64,000 nt of DNA, from positions 144,936 through 208,935 of the forward strand of contig NZ_SLXP01000005.1 of NCBI RefSeq assembly GCF_004343075.1. The letters run 5' to 3'. Positions 1-7,678 of this stretch are shown one piece after another. Origin of the DNA: Rhodovulum marinum (GTDB taxonomy: Bacteria > Pseudomonadota > Alphaproteobacteria > Rhodobacterales > Rhodobacteraceae). Positions within the stretch are counted from its first letter, which is position 1; each line of letters starts with the position of its first letter. The position numbers were made by a program, and so were the translations under genes. A model generated the notes under the pieces. That model made no database searches, was not told the origin of the DNA, and saw only the letters and a list, made by a program, of their open reading frames with translations.

Positions 1-97
1 CCTTTCCGACTTGCAGGAATCGAACATTTCCGCCCTGCTGCAGCTTTTGCTGCAAAGCCGGGCCATTTCCGCCATCACCCCGGAGGATGCACAATGA
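1..97 (+). CDS. C-terminal end of a probable HvfC (DUF2063) protein, 5' truncated by the window edge
   Basis: An open frame starting at base 2 runs to a TGA at 95-97 and ends in ...SAITPEDAQ. Its stop overlaps the ATG of the next gene (ATGA), so the two are translationally coupled. Only about 31 residues are visible, too few for a domain call. The HvfC (DUF2063, putative DNA-binding) assignment rests on the DoxX partner downstream, because DUF692-DUF2063-DoxX operons (hvfB-hvfC-hvfD) are common in Proteobacteria. The reading frame is seen; the identity is inferred. Confidence 0.55.
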   Translation, partial: LSDLQESNISALLQLLLQSRAISAITPEDAQ

Positions 98-663
98 AAG
101 CCCTTGTTCGCCTGTCCGACAGGCTTGGCCAGCGGGCCGAGGCCGCGCTGGGCCCCGCGGTCCTGCCCAGCCTCGCGCGTTTCACTTTTGCTGCAACCTT
201 GCTGGTTTATTACTGGAAGTCGGGACTGACCAAGCTGGACGGTGGATTGACCGGGCTCGTCTCACCTTCGCTGGGCGCCTATGCCCAGATCTTCCCCCGC
301 GCGATGGCGGCGGCGGGCTATGACGCCAGCCAGCTGGCCGGCTGGCAGCACGCGGTGGTGATCGCGGGCACCTGGGCCGAATTCCTTCTGCCCGCGCTGC
401 TGTTGATCGGGCTGGTCACGCGGCTGGCCGCGCTGGGGATGATCGGCTTCGTGCTGGTCCAGACCGCGACCGACCTGGTCGGCCATGGCGCGCTGTCCGA
501 TCCGGCGGCGCTGGGCGCCTGGTTCGACCGCGCGCCCGATGCGCCGATCCTGGACCACCGCTTGCTGTGGGTCACCGTCCTTGCGATCCCCGCGCTGATG
601 GGGGGCGGGCCGATCTCGGTCGACGCGCTGTTGCGCCGCCGGGCCTATGCCGTGTCGGGCTGA
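94..663 (+). CDS. DoxX family membrane protein (HvfD-like)
   Basis: This 189-residue protein has an amphipathic N-terminus and four hydrophobic segments (about residues 24-45, 85-105, 110-130 and 150-172), the four-helix architecture of DoxX proteins. Conserved-looking features are YYWKSGLTKLD after the first helix and WAEFLLPALLLIGL in the second. The start overlaps the stop of the preceding gene. DoxX proteins coupled to DUF2063 and DUF692 genes belong to metal- or oxidative-stress operons whose DUF692 enzyme modifies a short Cys-rich peptide (bufferin). The peptide and DUF692 genes would lie left of this window. The role is inferred from family and context. Confidence 0.8.
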   Translation: MKALVRLSDRLGQRAEAALGPAVLPSLARFTFAATLLVYYWKSGLTKLDGGLTGLVSPSLGAYAQIFPRAMAAAGYDASQLAGWQHAVVIAGTWAEFLLPALLLIGLVTRLAALGMIGFVLVQTATDLVGHGALSDPAALGAWFDRAPDAPILDHRLLWVTVLAIPALMGGGPISVDALLRRRAYAVSG

Positions 664-1001
664 CGCGCGGCCAGCGCCAGGATACCGCCCAGGCCGCACA
701 TCGCGATCGGGAACATGGTGAACACGTTGAAGCCGAAGCCCCAGTACATCCCCGCGCAGGACAGCAGCATCAAGACGCCCCCGAGGATGTTCCGCGACCG
801 CGCCATCGCACCGCCCGCGATCGCAAGGATCGGCGCGCCCAGCGAGATGATCCGCGTCTTGTCGGGGTTGTCGACCTGCCGCGCCAGGTCCCCCACCTCG
901 CCGAAGCTGTCGATGAACACGGTATAGCCATAGCCGAAGAACCCCACGACCAGGGCCAGCAGCCCCGCGATCAGCCCCAGCACCAGGGCGGCGTTGCGCA
1001 T
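645..1001 (-). CDS. Small four-helix membrane protein, unknown function
   Basis: The 118-residue product has an N-terminal hydrophobic helix (ALVLGLIAGLLALVVGFFGYGY), a short polar stretch (SFGEVGDLARQVDNPDKTR) and three further hydrophobic segments, with a PIAMCGLGGILALA stretch near the C-terminus. The pattern resembles DUF4064-type small membrane proteins, but I do not recognise a family with certainty. The ATG at 999-1001 was chosen because AAAGAGGAG lies just upstream. The gene converges on the DoxX gene and overlaps its last 19 bases. Confidence 0.7.
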   Translation of the reverse strand: MRNAALVLGLIAGLLALVVGFFGYGYTVFIDSFGEVGDLARQVDNPDKTRIISLGAPILAIAGGAMARSRNILGGVLMLLSCAGMYWGFGFNVFTMFPIAMCGLGGILALAARQPDTA

Positions 1002-1029
1002 GGTCTCGCTCCTCTTTCGTCGCCCCGGT

Positions 1030-1362
1030 CTAGGCCTTCGCCGCGCCCGTGCCAAGCAGCGCGGCCTGCACGTCCTTGCCCCAGCCCAGATACAGCCGCC
1101 CGCCGGCCTCGATCACCGGGCGTTTCATCAGGGCCGGGTGCGCGGCCAGCAAACCCGCTGGATCGCCCGCGCGTTCGGCCTCGGACAAACCGCGCCAGGT
1201 GGTCGAGCGGCGGTTCACCAGCGCCTCGCCGAAGGCCTCGAGAAACCGCGCGATCTCGGCTGCCGACAGCGGTGTTTCGCGCACGTCGCGCAATTCCGCA
1301 CCGGGCAGCAACCCTTTGGCTTTGCGGCAGGAATCGCAGGTTTTCAGGCCAAAAATCACCAT
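1030..1362 (-). CDS. ArsC/Spx-type thioredoxin-fold reductase
   Basis: The 110-residue protein starts with a thioredoxin-like strand and a CxxC pair (GLKTCDSCRKA, about residues 5-15), followed by a region typical of ArsC/Spx (LVNRRSTTWRGLSEAE, and LMKRPVIEAGG near residue 80, the LIKRPI-type cis-Pro segment). True glutaredoxin-coupled arsenate reductases have one catalytic Cys at this site; the CxxC form is seen in Spx/MgsR/YffB-like members, so arsenate reduction should not be assumed. It lies 28 bases upstream of the membrane-protein gene and is probably co-transcribed with it. Confidence 0.85.
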   Translation of the reverse strand: MVIFGLKTCDSCRKAKGLLPGAELRDVRETPLSAAEIARFLEAFGEALVNRRSTTWRGLSEAERAGDPAGLLAAHPALMKRPVIEAGGRLYLGWGKDVQAALLGTGAAKA

Positions 1363-1563
1363 TTTTCACTCCGTTTGGGGGGGTGTTGCGGGAGTCTTTT
1401 CTTGCTTTTTAGGCGATTCGTCCGTCATCATCTCGCCCCGTGACGGCAGACGACCTGGACGACCGCTCCTCGCTCGGGGCAGCCGGTAGACTGGAAGACC
1501 TGGCTGTGACCCGCGCCCTCCGCAATCCCGCAGGCGCGGAAACCGACGAAGGAGAGACTGACG

Positions 1564-1770
1564 ATGCCCACCGGCACCGTGAAATGGTTCAATACAACCA
1601 AGGGCTTCGGGTTCATCGCGCCCGATGACGGCGGCAAGGACGTGTTCGTGCATATCTCGGCGGTGGAACGCGCCGGGCTGACGGGCCTGGCCGACAACCA
1701 GAAGATCGCGTTCGAAATGATCGAAGGGCGCGACGGCCGGAAATCGGCGGGCGATCTTAAGCTTTTGTGA
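1564..1770 (+). CDS. CspA-family cold-shock protein
   Basis: This 68-residue single cold-shock domain contains both nucleic-acid-binding motifs: RNP1-like KGFGFIAPD (residues 13-21) and RNP2-like DVFVHIS (about 25-31), after the family-typical GTVKWFN. It would bind single-stranded RNA/DNA as an RNA chaperone in the cytoplasm. AAGGAGAGA sits just upstream of the ATG. The roughly 200-base divergent gap ahead of it leaves room for a long 5' leader, often the seat of cold-shock control. A four-unit tandem repeat lies 17 bases past the stop. Confidence 0.95.
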   Translation: MPTGTVKWFNTTKGFGFIAPDDGGKDVFVHISAVERAGLTGLADNQKIAFEMIEGRDGRKSAGDLKLL

Positions 1771-1787
1771 TCGGGCCCACGGGGCGG

Positions 1788-1831
1788 CATATGAATCGCA
1801 TATGAATTCCATATGACTCCCATATGAGCTT
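1788..1831 (+). repeat. Four-unit 11-bp tandem repeat, consensus CATATGANTCN
   Basis: CATATGA recurs at 1788, 1799, 1810 and 1821, exactly 11 bp apart. The units are CATATGAATCG, CATATGAATTC, CATATGACTCC and CATATGAGCTT. Each unit carries the palindrome CATATG, so the array places four identical palindromes on nearly the same DNA face. It lies between the cold-shock stop codon and the convergent DUF2177 gene. The pattern is read directly; the function is unknown. Confidence 0.9.
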
Positions 1832-1869
1832 TGTCGGACGCGGCCCGGGTTAACGGGCCGCGCGCCGCC

Positions 1870-2277
1870 TCAGGCGAAAATCCGCGCCACGGTCACGCCC
1901 ACCCAGGCCGACCCCCCGGTCAGAACCGCGCCCCAGGTCGTGTCGACCACCACCTGCACCACCGACCAGTTCTTCAGCGTCGCGTAATTGGTGAACTCGT
2001 AGGTGCCATAGGCCATGGCCCCCAGGATCGCCCCCTGCACCAGCGCCTGCATCGGATCGCCCGCGATCAACGCCGGGCGCGAGACCAGATAGACCAGCCC
2101 CCCGACATAGGCGAGGTAGAACGCCGCCGCCGCCCCCATCCGCGGATCCTCCAACAGCCAGTCGCCGACATAGCGCTCGAACAACGGGCGCATGACGGTC
2201 TTCAGCGCGACGACATCGACCGCGAGGAAAACCACCGCGGTGACAAGGTAAAGCACGATCAACGTGACGATCGACAT
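1870..2277 (-). CDS. DUF2177 family membrane protein
   Basis: The 135-residue product has four predicted membrane helices (starting TLIVLYLVTAVVFLAVD) and the family-like segments GAILGAMAYGTYEFTNYATLKNW and VVVDTTWGAVLTG in the C-terminal half, with D/T/W residues at the helix ends. These match DUF2177, a widespread inner-membrane family of unknown function. The ATG at 2275-2277 follows an AAAGGGGG Shine-Dalgarno; in-frame upstream starts lie in GC-rich sequence without a ribosome binding site. Confidence 0.85.
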   Translation of the reverse strand: MSIVTLIVLYLVTAVVFLAVDVVALKTVMRPLFERYVGDWLLEDPRMGAAAAFYLAYVGGLVYLVSRPALIAGDPMQALVQGAILGAMAYGTYEFTNYATLKNWSVVQVVVDTTWGAVLTGGSAWVGVTVARIFA

Positions 2278-2427
2278 GACGTCCCCCTTTTCCGGTTTTG
2301 CCAATCCTAGGGCGCGGGCGGGGTTGGGCAATGCGGCACGGGCGGGGATTTCGGGGCGGCGGGCGACGGGTCGCCCCCCCGGCCGCATGGGGGGCGAGGA
2401 CCGGCCCGCGCCCCCGGGGGTCAGAGC

Positions 2428-2551
2428 GGTGGGTTGGCACCCACCCTACGGGTGAGGAGGCGGGTGAGGTCGGGCATGGGGGGAGGATAGCGGAAACGCC
2501 GGGGCGCGTCATGCGGCGCGCGGGGTGTGGTGGGTTGGCACCCACCCTACG
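2428..2551. repeat. Two copies of a 23-bp interspersed hairpin repeat
   Basis: An identical 23-bp sequence occurs at 2428-2450 and 2529-2551 in the same orientation. Its core GTGGGT-TGGC-ACCCAC forms a 6-bp stem with a 4-base loop, followed by CCTACG. Similar GTGGGT/ACCCAC elements recur between genes in many bacteria, so this looks like a REP-type repeat. The copies lie in the 300-base gap between the DUF2177 gene and the low-GC gene at 2578; I see no coding sequence in the rest of that gap. Confidence 0.8.
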
Positions 2552-2577
2552 CTTGCTTACAGCGAGGCAAAAAGCGT

Positions 2578-3309
2578 TCAATCAGTTGCCAAGGATGAAC
2601 GAAAGTACGAGCGAAGATCGCTTGAGATTCGGGAGACCTCTGGTGCGCATTTTTCTTTTAAGTCGCTCCAAGCCTCATGCCCCATTCGAAAATCATCCGA
2701 CTCCTGAGCAATTCTTTTATTTACTATCGCCCCATAAATATGATCAGCGATAGAGCGAAAGTCCTTTACCGTCTGCTCCGACATGAAAATTTCATGGATA
2801 CTCACACAATTCCGAAACTCGATGTGCGCGTTAATCGCGTCATTGTGCCGCCTAATATTTTCTATCCGCATATATTCACCAGTTGGATTTGCGGATTCCA
2901 AAATTTCTTTCTTTTGGAAATCGAGTATATCAAGCCTATTCACATACTCCTCTCGCGCACCCTCACTCATCCGGCCAACATCCTGATACTCCTGCATCGG
3001 AGAAACAAATGCGTACGTCTTTCCAAATGCCAGATTCATTAACCTCCAGCACTCTGAAAGAACTTCAAACTCCTTCTCCTGAACGCGAAACCTGACATTT
3101 AAAGCGCCATCAATATTTGCCTTAAGGGCCTGTAGTTCTTTTGCGTTCTGGTGCCGGAATGATTCAAGTCTTTGAGCGAACATGTCGTCGAGCCACGACT
3201 TTCCGAGCACGCGAAATATTCCGTAGGCAACCATCGCTGCGCCACCCCCGGATGCAAGGAGCGCCAATATAGCGTCAGAGATATCCACGCCCAACGGATC
3301 AGCCACCAA
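2578..3309 (-). CDS. Unrecognised membrane-anchored coiled-coil protein, low GC
   Basis: I do not recognise this 243-residue protein. It has one N-terminal hydrophobic segment (about residues 13-36), then a charged helical region with coiled-coil character ([19 protein letters not shown] through [20 protein letters not shown], about 45-95) and a soluble alpha-helical C-terminal half. Base composition is visibly more AT-rich than either neighbour, suggesting recent transfer. No ATG is available at the 5' end: the frame opens with TTG (3307-3309) or GTG (3304-3306), and thyX ends at 3299-3301 inside its first codons. The first ATG is about codon 25. REP-like repeats lie just behind it. Confidence 0.7.
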   Translation of the reverse strand: MVADPLGVDISDAILALLASGGGAAMVAYGIFRVLGKSWLDDMFAQRLESFRHQNAKELQALKANIDGALNVRFRVQEKEFEVLSECWRLMNLAFGKTYAFVSPMQEYQDVGRMSEGAREEYVNRLDILDFQKKEILESANPTGEYMRIENIRRHNDAINAHIEFRNCVSIHEIFMSEQTVKDFRSIADHIYGAIVNKRIAQESDDFRMGHEAWSDLKEKCAPEVSRISSDLRSYFRSSLATD

Positions 3310-4207
3310 TCACCCCCTCAAACTCCCGCCATTCCCCCTTGGACATGCCGGAATTCTCCTGCGTCACCGTCTCGCCCTTCAGCATCCGGCGGACGCACTC
3401 CATCGCGGTGGCCGACAGGTTGACCCCGCCCATACGGTAATCGGCAAAGGCTTTATACGCCAGCGGCACCCAGTCGGCGACGATCTCGCACATCACCTGG
3501 GCATAGACGCGGATTTCATATTGCGCATGCACGTCGGCCCGCAGCCGCAAAAAGTGGAAGAGGTTGTGCAGATCGGTCTTCCAATACCATTGGGTATAGA
3601 TATTGGCGGGCAGGTTCATCCGGGCCAATTCGCGGGCCAGGCCCTTTTGCCCCTCGGTGGACAGCATCGCCTCGTAATTGTCATAGGCGCGGGCGGCGTC
3701 GGTTTTCAGGATGTCGAGGACGCGGGCGGCCTCCTCCCCCTCCAGCAATTCGCCGCGGCCCTGGTTGTTGGTGGTGGACTGGGCGGCCAATGCCTCGGGC
3801 GCGGGGATGTAGAATTCGCGGTCGAGGATCGAGTAGCGGGCGGAGTATTCGTTGACGTTGGCGGTGCGGTGGCGGATCCACTGCCGCGCGACGAAGACCG
3901 GCAGCTTGACGTGGAATTTCACCTCGCACATCTCGAAGGGGGTCGAGTGCCAGTGGCGCATGAGGTAGCGGATCAGCCCCTCGTCGTTCGACACCGCCTT
4001 GGTGCCACGGCCGTAGGAGACCCGCGCCGCCTGGCAGATCGCGGCGTCGTCGCCCATGTAGTCGATCACCCGGATCAGCCCGTGGTCGAGCACCGGATGG
4101 GCGGTGTAGAGGCGGTTTTCCATCCCCGGCGCGGTGGCCCGCAGGGTCTGGCTGGGCTGGCCGCGCTGGGCCTCGATCTCGGCGCGTTGGTCTTGGGTGA
4201 GCGGCAT
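3299..4207 (-). CDS. thyX: FAD-dependent thymidylate synthase ThyX
   Basis: ThyX makes dTMP from dUMP with methylenetetrahydrofolate, using FAD/NADPH. The 302-residue protein carries the ThyX signature RHR-x7-S as [11 protein letters not shown] (about residues 113-123), followed by ARYS, plus a C-terminal [14 protein letters not shown] stretch typical of the nucleotide-binding region. The ATG is preceded by AGGAGGGC. It is divergent from gloA, with a TATAGT-like -10 in the gap. A thymidine kinase lies at 32283, so both de novo and salvage dTMP routes are present. A low-GC gene overlaps its 3' end. Confidence 0.97.
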   Translation of the reverse strand: MPLTQDQRAEIEAQRGQPSQTLRATAPGMENRLYTAHPVLDHGLIRVIDYMGDDAAICQAARVSYGRGTKAVSNDEGLIRYLMRHWHSTPFEMCEVKFHVKLPVFVARQWIRHRTANVNEYSARYSILDREFYIPAPEALAAQSTTNNQGRGELLEGEEAARVLDILKTDAARAYDNYEAMLSTEGQKGLARELARMNLPANIYTQWYWKTDLHNLFHFLRLRADVHAQYEIRVYAQVMCEIVADWVPLAYKAFADYRMGGVNLSATAMECVRRMLKGETVTQENSGMSKGEWREFEGVIGG

Positions 4208-4359
4208 GGGGCCCTCCTGCTGCGGGGTGCGAGTCGGGGGACACTATATCTATGCGGGTGCGCGCGGGAAACAGCCAGATGATGTGAAACGGCGCCGCAT
4301 CGCGGGGGGTCGCCGGGGGCGCGGCGCGTGCTAGGTTGGGAGTGGCAAAGGAGGGAGAG

Positions 4360-4788
4360 ATGGACGTTCGCTATCTGCACACGATGGTTCGGGTGAAGGA
4401 CCTGGAGAAATCCAAGGCGTTCTATGAATTGCTGGGGCTGAAGGAGACGCGCCGGATCGACAGCGAGGAAGGGCGGTTCACGCTGGTCTTCATGGCGCCG
4501 CCGGGGCAGGAGGACTGCCCGGTGGAGCTGACGTATAACTGGGACGGGGACGAGGGGTTGCCGTCGGACAGCCGGCATTTCGGGCATCTCGCCTATGCGG
4601 TCGAGAATATCTACGAGATGTGCCGGCACCTGATGGACAACGGGGTGACGATCAACCGGCCGCCCAGGGACGGGCGGATGGCGTTCGTGCGCAGCCCCGA
4701 CAACGTGTCGGTGGAGCTGTTGCAGATGGACGGGCGGCTGGAGCCGGCGGAGCCATGGGCGAGCATGCCCAATACCGGCCACTGGTAG
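4360..4788 (+). CDS. gloA: Lactoylglutathione lyase (glyoxalase I)
   Basis: Glyoxalase I converts the methylglyoxal-glutathione hemithioacetal to S-lactoylglutathione. The 142-residue product shows the two-module vicinal-oxygen-chelate fold with family-typical LHTMVRVKDLEKSKAFYELLGL at the N-terminus (metal His near residue 6), ELTYNWD (metal Glu), GHLAYAVENIYE (metal His) and VSVELLQ (metal Glu). The start at 4360 was chosen because AAAGGAGGG lies just upstream; an in-frame GTG at 4336 has no ribosome binding site. The 3' end overlaps the next gene by 34 bases. Confidence 0.95.
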   Translation: MDVRYLHTMVRVKDLEKSKAFYELLGLKETRRIDSEEGRFTLVFMAPPGQEDCPVELTYNWDGDEGLPSDSRHFGHLAYAVENIYEMCRHLMDNGVTINRPPRDGRMAFVRSPDNVSVELLQMDGRLEPAEPWASMPNTGHW

Positions 4789-5471
4789 GGCTGCTGGCGC
4801 TGGGGGCGCCCGGCCCGGCGGAGGCCTGCCGGCTGGCGCTGGTGCTGGCGCTGGACATCTCGTCCTCGGTCGATGCGGCCGAGGACGCGTTGCAGCGGGC
4901 GGGCGTCGCGGCGGCGCTGATGGCGCCCGAGGTGCAGGCGGAGCTGCTGGCCGGGCCAGAGCCGGTGGCGCTGGCGGTTTACGAATGGAGCGGGCGGTAC
5001 CAGCAGGACGTGGTGCTGGGCTGGCGGATGCTGGACAGCGCGGCGGCGATCCGGGCGGCGGCGGAGGCGATCGCGGGGTCGCGCCGGTCCTATGCCGAGT
5101 TCCCGACCGCGATGGGCTATGGGCTGGGCTTTGCCACCGAGATGTTCGCCGCCGCGCCCGACTGCCTGTTCCGCACGCTGGACGTGTCGGGGGACGGGGT
5201 GAACAATGACGGGTTCGGCCCGGCGCTGGCCTATCGCAACTTTCCCTTCGACGGGATCACGGTGAACGGGCTGGCCATCGGCGGCGCGACCGAGAACGAC
5301 GCCGAGCTGTTCGATTTCTACCGGCAAGAGGTCATCCGCGGCCCCGGCGCGTTCGTCGAGACGGCGCGGAATTTCGACGATTTCGAACGCGCGATGCGGC
5401 GCAAGCTGAAACGCGAGGTCGCGGCGCGGGTCTATGGCGCCCTGCCCGGCCCGGCGGCGGGGGACGGATGA
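4755..5471 (+). CDS. DUF1194 (von Willebrand A-like) exported protein, copy 1
   Basis: The 238-residue protein begins with a short signal-like hydrophobic stretch (PLVGLLALGAPGPAEAC), then enters a VWA-type Rossmann fold with the MIDAS motif DISSS (LALDISSSVDAAE) and a later TLDVSGDGVNND segment, both characteristic of DUF1194. It is probably periplasmic; the biological role of DUF1194 is not established. The start lies inside the gloA 3' end, and the stop overlaps the next gene by 4 bases (ATGA). It is a clear paralogue of its downstream neighbour, sharing VALAVYEWSG and EVIRGP(G/E)AFVETA. Confidence 0.88.
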   Translation: MGEHAQYRPLVGLLALGAPGPAEACRLALVLALDISSSVDAAEDALQRAGVAAALMAPEVQAELLAGPEPVALAVYEWSGRYQQDVVLGWRMLDSAAAIRAAAEAIAGSRRSYAEFPTAMGYGLGFATEMFAAAPDCLFRTLDVSGDGVNNDGFGPALAYRNFPFDGITVNGLAIGGATENDAELFDFYRQEVIRGPGAFVETARNFDDFERAMRRKLKREVAARVYGALPGPAAGDG

Positions 5472-6196
5472 GGGCGGCGGCGCTGGCGCTGGCGTTGACG
5501 GCGGGGGCGGCGCAGGCCGACTGCCGGCAGGCGCTGGCCATCGGGCTGGACGTGTCGGGGTCGGTCGATGCGCGGGAATACCGGCTGCAGATCGACGGGC
5601 TGGCGGGCGCGCTGAACCACCCCGAGGTGCGCGCGGCGCTGTTGCAGATGCCGAACGCGCCGGTGGCATTGGCGGTCTATGAATGGAGCGGGGCGGCCGA
5701 TCAGCGGCTGGTCCTGCCCTGGACGGCGATCGACGGGCCCGAAACGCTGGCCGCGGTGGCGGCGCGGCTGCGCGGCACCGCCCGAGCCGAGGCCAGCCGG
5801 ACGACGGCGATCGGCGCGGCGCTGATGCGGGGCGCGGCGCTGTTGGCAGAGCGGCCCGAATGCTGGCGCCACACGCTGGATTTGACCGGGGACGGCAAAT
5901 CGAACGAGGGCCCCCGCCCGCGCGAGGTGCCCGCAGGCGCAGAGACGGTGAACGCGCTGGTGATCGGGATCGAGTCGGCCGCCCGGATGGACCATGCCGA
6001 GGCGGACCTGGCCGAACTGACCGCCTATTTCCACGCCGAGGTGATCCGCGGGCCGGAGGCCTTTGTCGAGACGGCGCAGGGATTCGCCGATTTCGAGGCG
6101 GCGATGGTGCGCAAGCTGCTGCGCGAATTGCAGACCGTGGCCGTGGGCGCGGCGCGCGCGGCGCCCTATGTCGTGGCGAAAGGAGACGACCGATGA
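5468..6196 (+). CDS. DUF1194 (von Willebrand A-like) exported protein, copy 2
   Basis: The 242-residue protein has a signal peptide (MRAAALALALTAGAAQA, cleavage expected near residue 17), a MIDAS motif DVSGS (GLDVSGSVDAREY) and a second metal-site-like segment LDLTGDGKSNEG. These define DUF1194. It is co-linear with the upstream paralogue, and the start and stop codons both overlap neighbours (ATGA at 5468 and 6193), a tight three-gene unit. A periplasmic divalent-metal-dependent adhesion or scaffold role is plausible but inferred. Confidence 0.9.
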   Translation: MRAAALALALTAGAAQADCRQALAIGLDVSGSVDAREYRLQIDGLAGALNHPEVRAALLQMPNAPVALAVYEWSGAADQRLVLPWTAIDGPETLAAVAARLRGTARAEASRTTAIGAALMRGAALLAERPECWRHTLDLTGDGKSNEGPRPREVPAGAETVNALVIGIESAARMDHAEADLAELTAYFHAEVIRGPEAFVETAQGFADFEAAMVRKLLRELQTVAVGAARAAPYVVAKGDDR

Positions 6197-6834
6197 AAGG
6201 CCCGGTTCTGGCCGTGGGGTTGGCGCTGGCGGCCGCCCCGGCCCCGGCCCAGCAAATCCCGTTCGCCGCCGGCTGGACCGAACAGCGGTTTTCGCTGCTG
6301 TCGAGCAACGATTACCGGCTGAACGGCGACAGCCTGGGGGTGCGCTCGGACGGGACCGTGTCGCTGTTGTGGACACCGTTGCCGCCGGCGCTGTGGTCGG
6401 GGCGGGTGGCGGCGTGGGACTGGCGGGTGGACCGCTCGGTGCCCGCGACCGACCTGGCGCGCAAGGGCGGCGACGACCGCAACCTGTCGCTGTATTTCGT
6501 GTTCCTGCCCGAGGCGGCGGCGCGCGCGGCCACGGGCCGCGGCGTGCGGGCCCTGTTGGACAACCCCGAGGCGCGGGTGTTGATGTATGTCTGGGGCGGT
6601 GCCCATGCGCGCGGCGACCTGCTGGCCAGCCCCTACCTGGGGGCGCGCGGCAAGACGCTGATCCTGCGGCCGGCGGGCACCGGGTCGGCCAGCGAACGGG
6701 TGGACCTGGCCGCCGACCACCGCCGCGCCTTTGGCACCGACCCCGCCCGGCTGGTGGGGGTGGCGGTATCGTCCGACAGCGACGACACGGGCAGCGCGGT
6801 GCTGGCCCGCATCGACCGGCTGCGGATCGAGTAA
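6193..6834 (+). CDS. DUF3047 domain exported protein
   Basis: The 213-residue protein starts with a signal peptide (GPVLAVGLALAAAPAPAQQ) and has a DUF3047-like beta-rich body: WDWRVDRSVPATDLARKGGDD near residues 75-95, LYFVF, YVWGG and a C-terminal GVAVSSDSDDTGS segment. DUF3047 proteins are small exported proteins of unknown biochemistry. ATGA coupling to the preceding DUF1194 gene implies stoichiometric expression of the three. Confidence 0.85.
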   Translation: MKGPVLAVGLALAAAPAPAQQIPFAAGWTEQRFSLLSSNDYRLNGDSLGVRSDGTVSLLWTPLPPALWSGRVAAWDWRVDRSVPATDLARKGGDDRNLSLYFVFLPEAAARAATGRGVRALLDNPEARVLMYVWGGAHARGDLLASPYLGARGKTLILRPAGTGSASERVDLAADHRRAFGTDPARLVGVAVSSDSDDTGSAVLARIDRLRIE

Positions 6835-6838
6835 GCCG

Positions 6839-7336
6839 TTAGTAGATATAGCGGATCTGGTCGGTCCAGTAGCGTTCCATGCGCTTGAGCGAGTCCGTGA
6901 TCTCGGTCAGCCCGTCGGCGGTGACCACGCCCCGCTCGACCAGCCCCTCGGCATGGCGTTCGAACAGGCCCGCGACGACATCGCGGATCTTGCGGCCCTC
7001 GGGCGTCAGGCGCACGCGCACCGACCGGCGGTCGATTTCGCAGCGCTGGTGGTGCATGAAGCCCTTTTCCACCAGTTTCTTGAGGTTGTAGGACACGTTC
7101 GAGCCCTGGTAGTAGCCGCGGCTTTTCAACTCGCCCGCGGTCACCTCGTTGTCGCCGATGTTGAACAGCAACAGCGCCTGGACCGCGTTCAGTTCCAGCA
7201 CGCCCAGCCTCTCGAACTCGTCCTTGATGACGTCGAGCAGAAGCCGGTGCAGCCGTTCGACCAGTGAAAGCGCCTCGAGATAATCACTCATGACGCCCGT
7301 CTTGCCGCCCGAATCGATGGGGGAATGGATACTCAT
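6839..7336 (-). CDS. MarR-family winged-helix transcriptional regulator
   Basis: The 165-residue protein has a central winged helix: LNAVQALLLFNIGDNEVTAGEL, the recognition-helix segment YYQGSNVSYNLKKLVEKGF (about residues 78-96) and the wing CEIDRRSVRVRLTPEGRKI, followed by a dimerisation helix. The sequence resembles the alphaproteobacterial LdtR-like group of MarR proteins, which respond to envelope stress; that subfamily call is tentative. Start 7336 was chosen for a GGAGAGA upstream. It converges on the DUF3047 gene with only 4 bases between stops. Confidence 0.88.
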   Translation of the reverse strand: MSIHSPIDSGGKTGVMSDYLEALSLVERLHRLLLDVIKDEFERLGVLELNAVQALLLFNIGDNEVTAGELKSRGYYQGSNVSYNLKKLVEKGFMHHQRCEIDRRSVRVRLTPEGRKIRDVVAGLFERHAEGLVERGVVTADGLTEITDSLKRMERYWTDQIRYIY

Positions 7337-7417
7337 TTCTCTCTCCGCCGTTCGCTTGCTGAACGAAGAGATAAGGACCAAGTCGCGAATATTCGGTTAA
7401 AGCGTGAAAAAAGCGAA

Positions 7418-7675
7418 CTAACCGGCGGTGCGGGCGGCCAATGCATCGACAAGGGGGGCATGGCGCGCGGGCGGCGGCACCTGGCCGGTCACCCATTGGT
7501 AGAGGTCGTGATCGTCCTCGGCCAGCAGCGCGTCGAAGGCCTCCAGCGCGGGGGCATCCATCGCGGCCAGGTGCGCGTCGGCATAGCCGCCCAGGATCAG
7601 GTCCATTTCCTTGGTGCCGCGCCGCCAGGCCCGGATATGCATGCGCTTGCGGCGCGCCTCGGTCGATTCGGTCAT
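7418..7675 (-). CDS. sdhE: Succinate dehydrogenase assembly factor SdhE (CptB/Sdh5)
   Basis: SdhE promotes covalent flavinylation of the SdhA subunit. The 85-residue protein contains the diagnostic RGTKEMD (the RGxxE motif, residues 19-25), and EAFDALLAEDDHDLYQWVTG with the conserved DxDLY-W pattern. Its length is normal for the family. It follows the XRE gene with only 3 bases between them, so the two are likely co-transcribed. Confidence 0.93.
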   Translation of the reverse strand: MTESTEARRKRMHIRAWRRGTKEMDLILGGYADAHLAAMDAPALEAFDALLAEDDHDLYQWVTGQVPPPARHAPLVDALAARTAG

Positions 7676-7678
7676 GTC

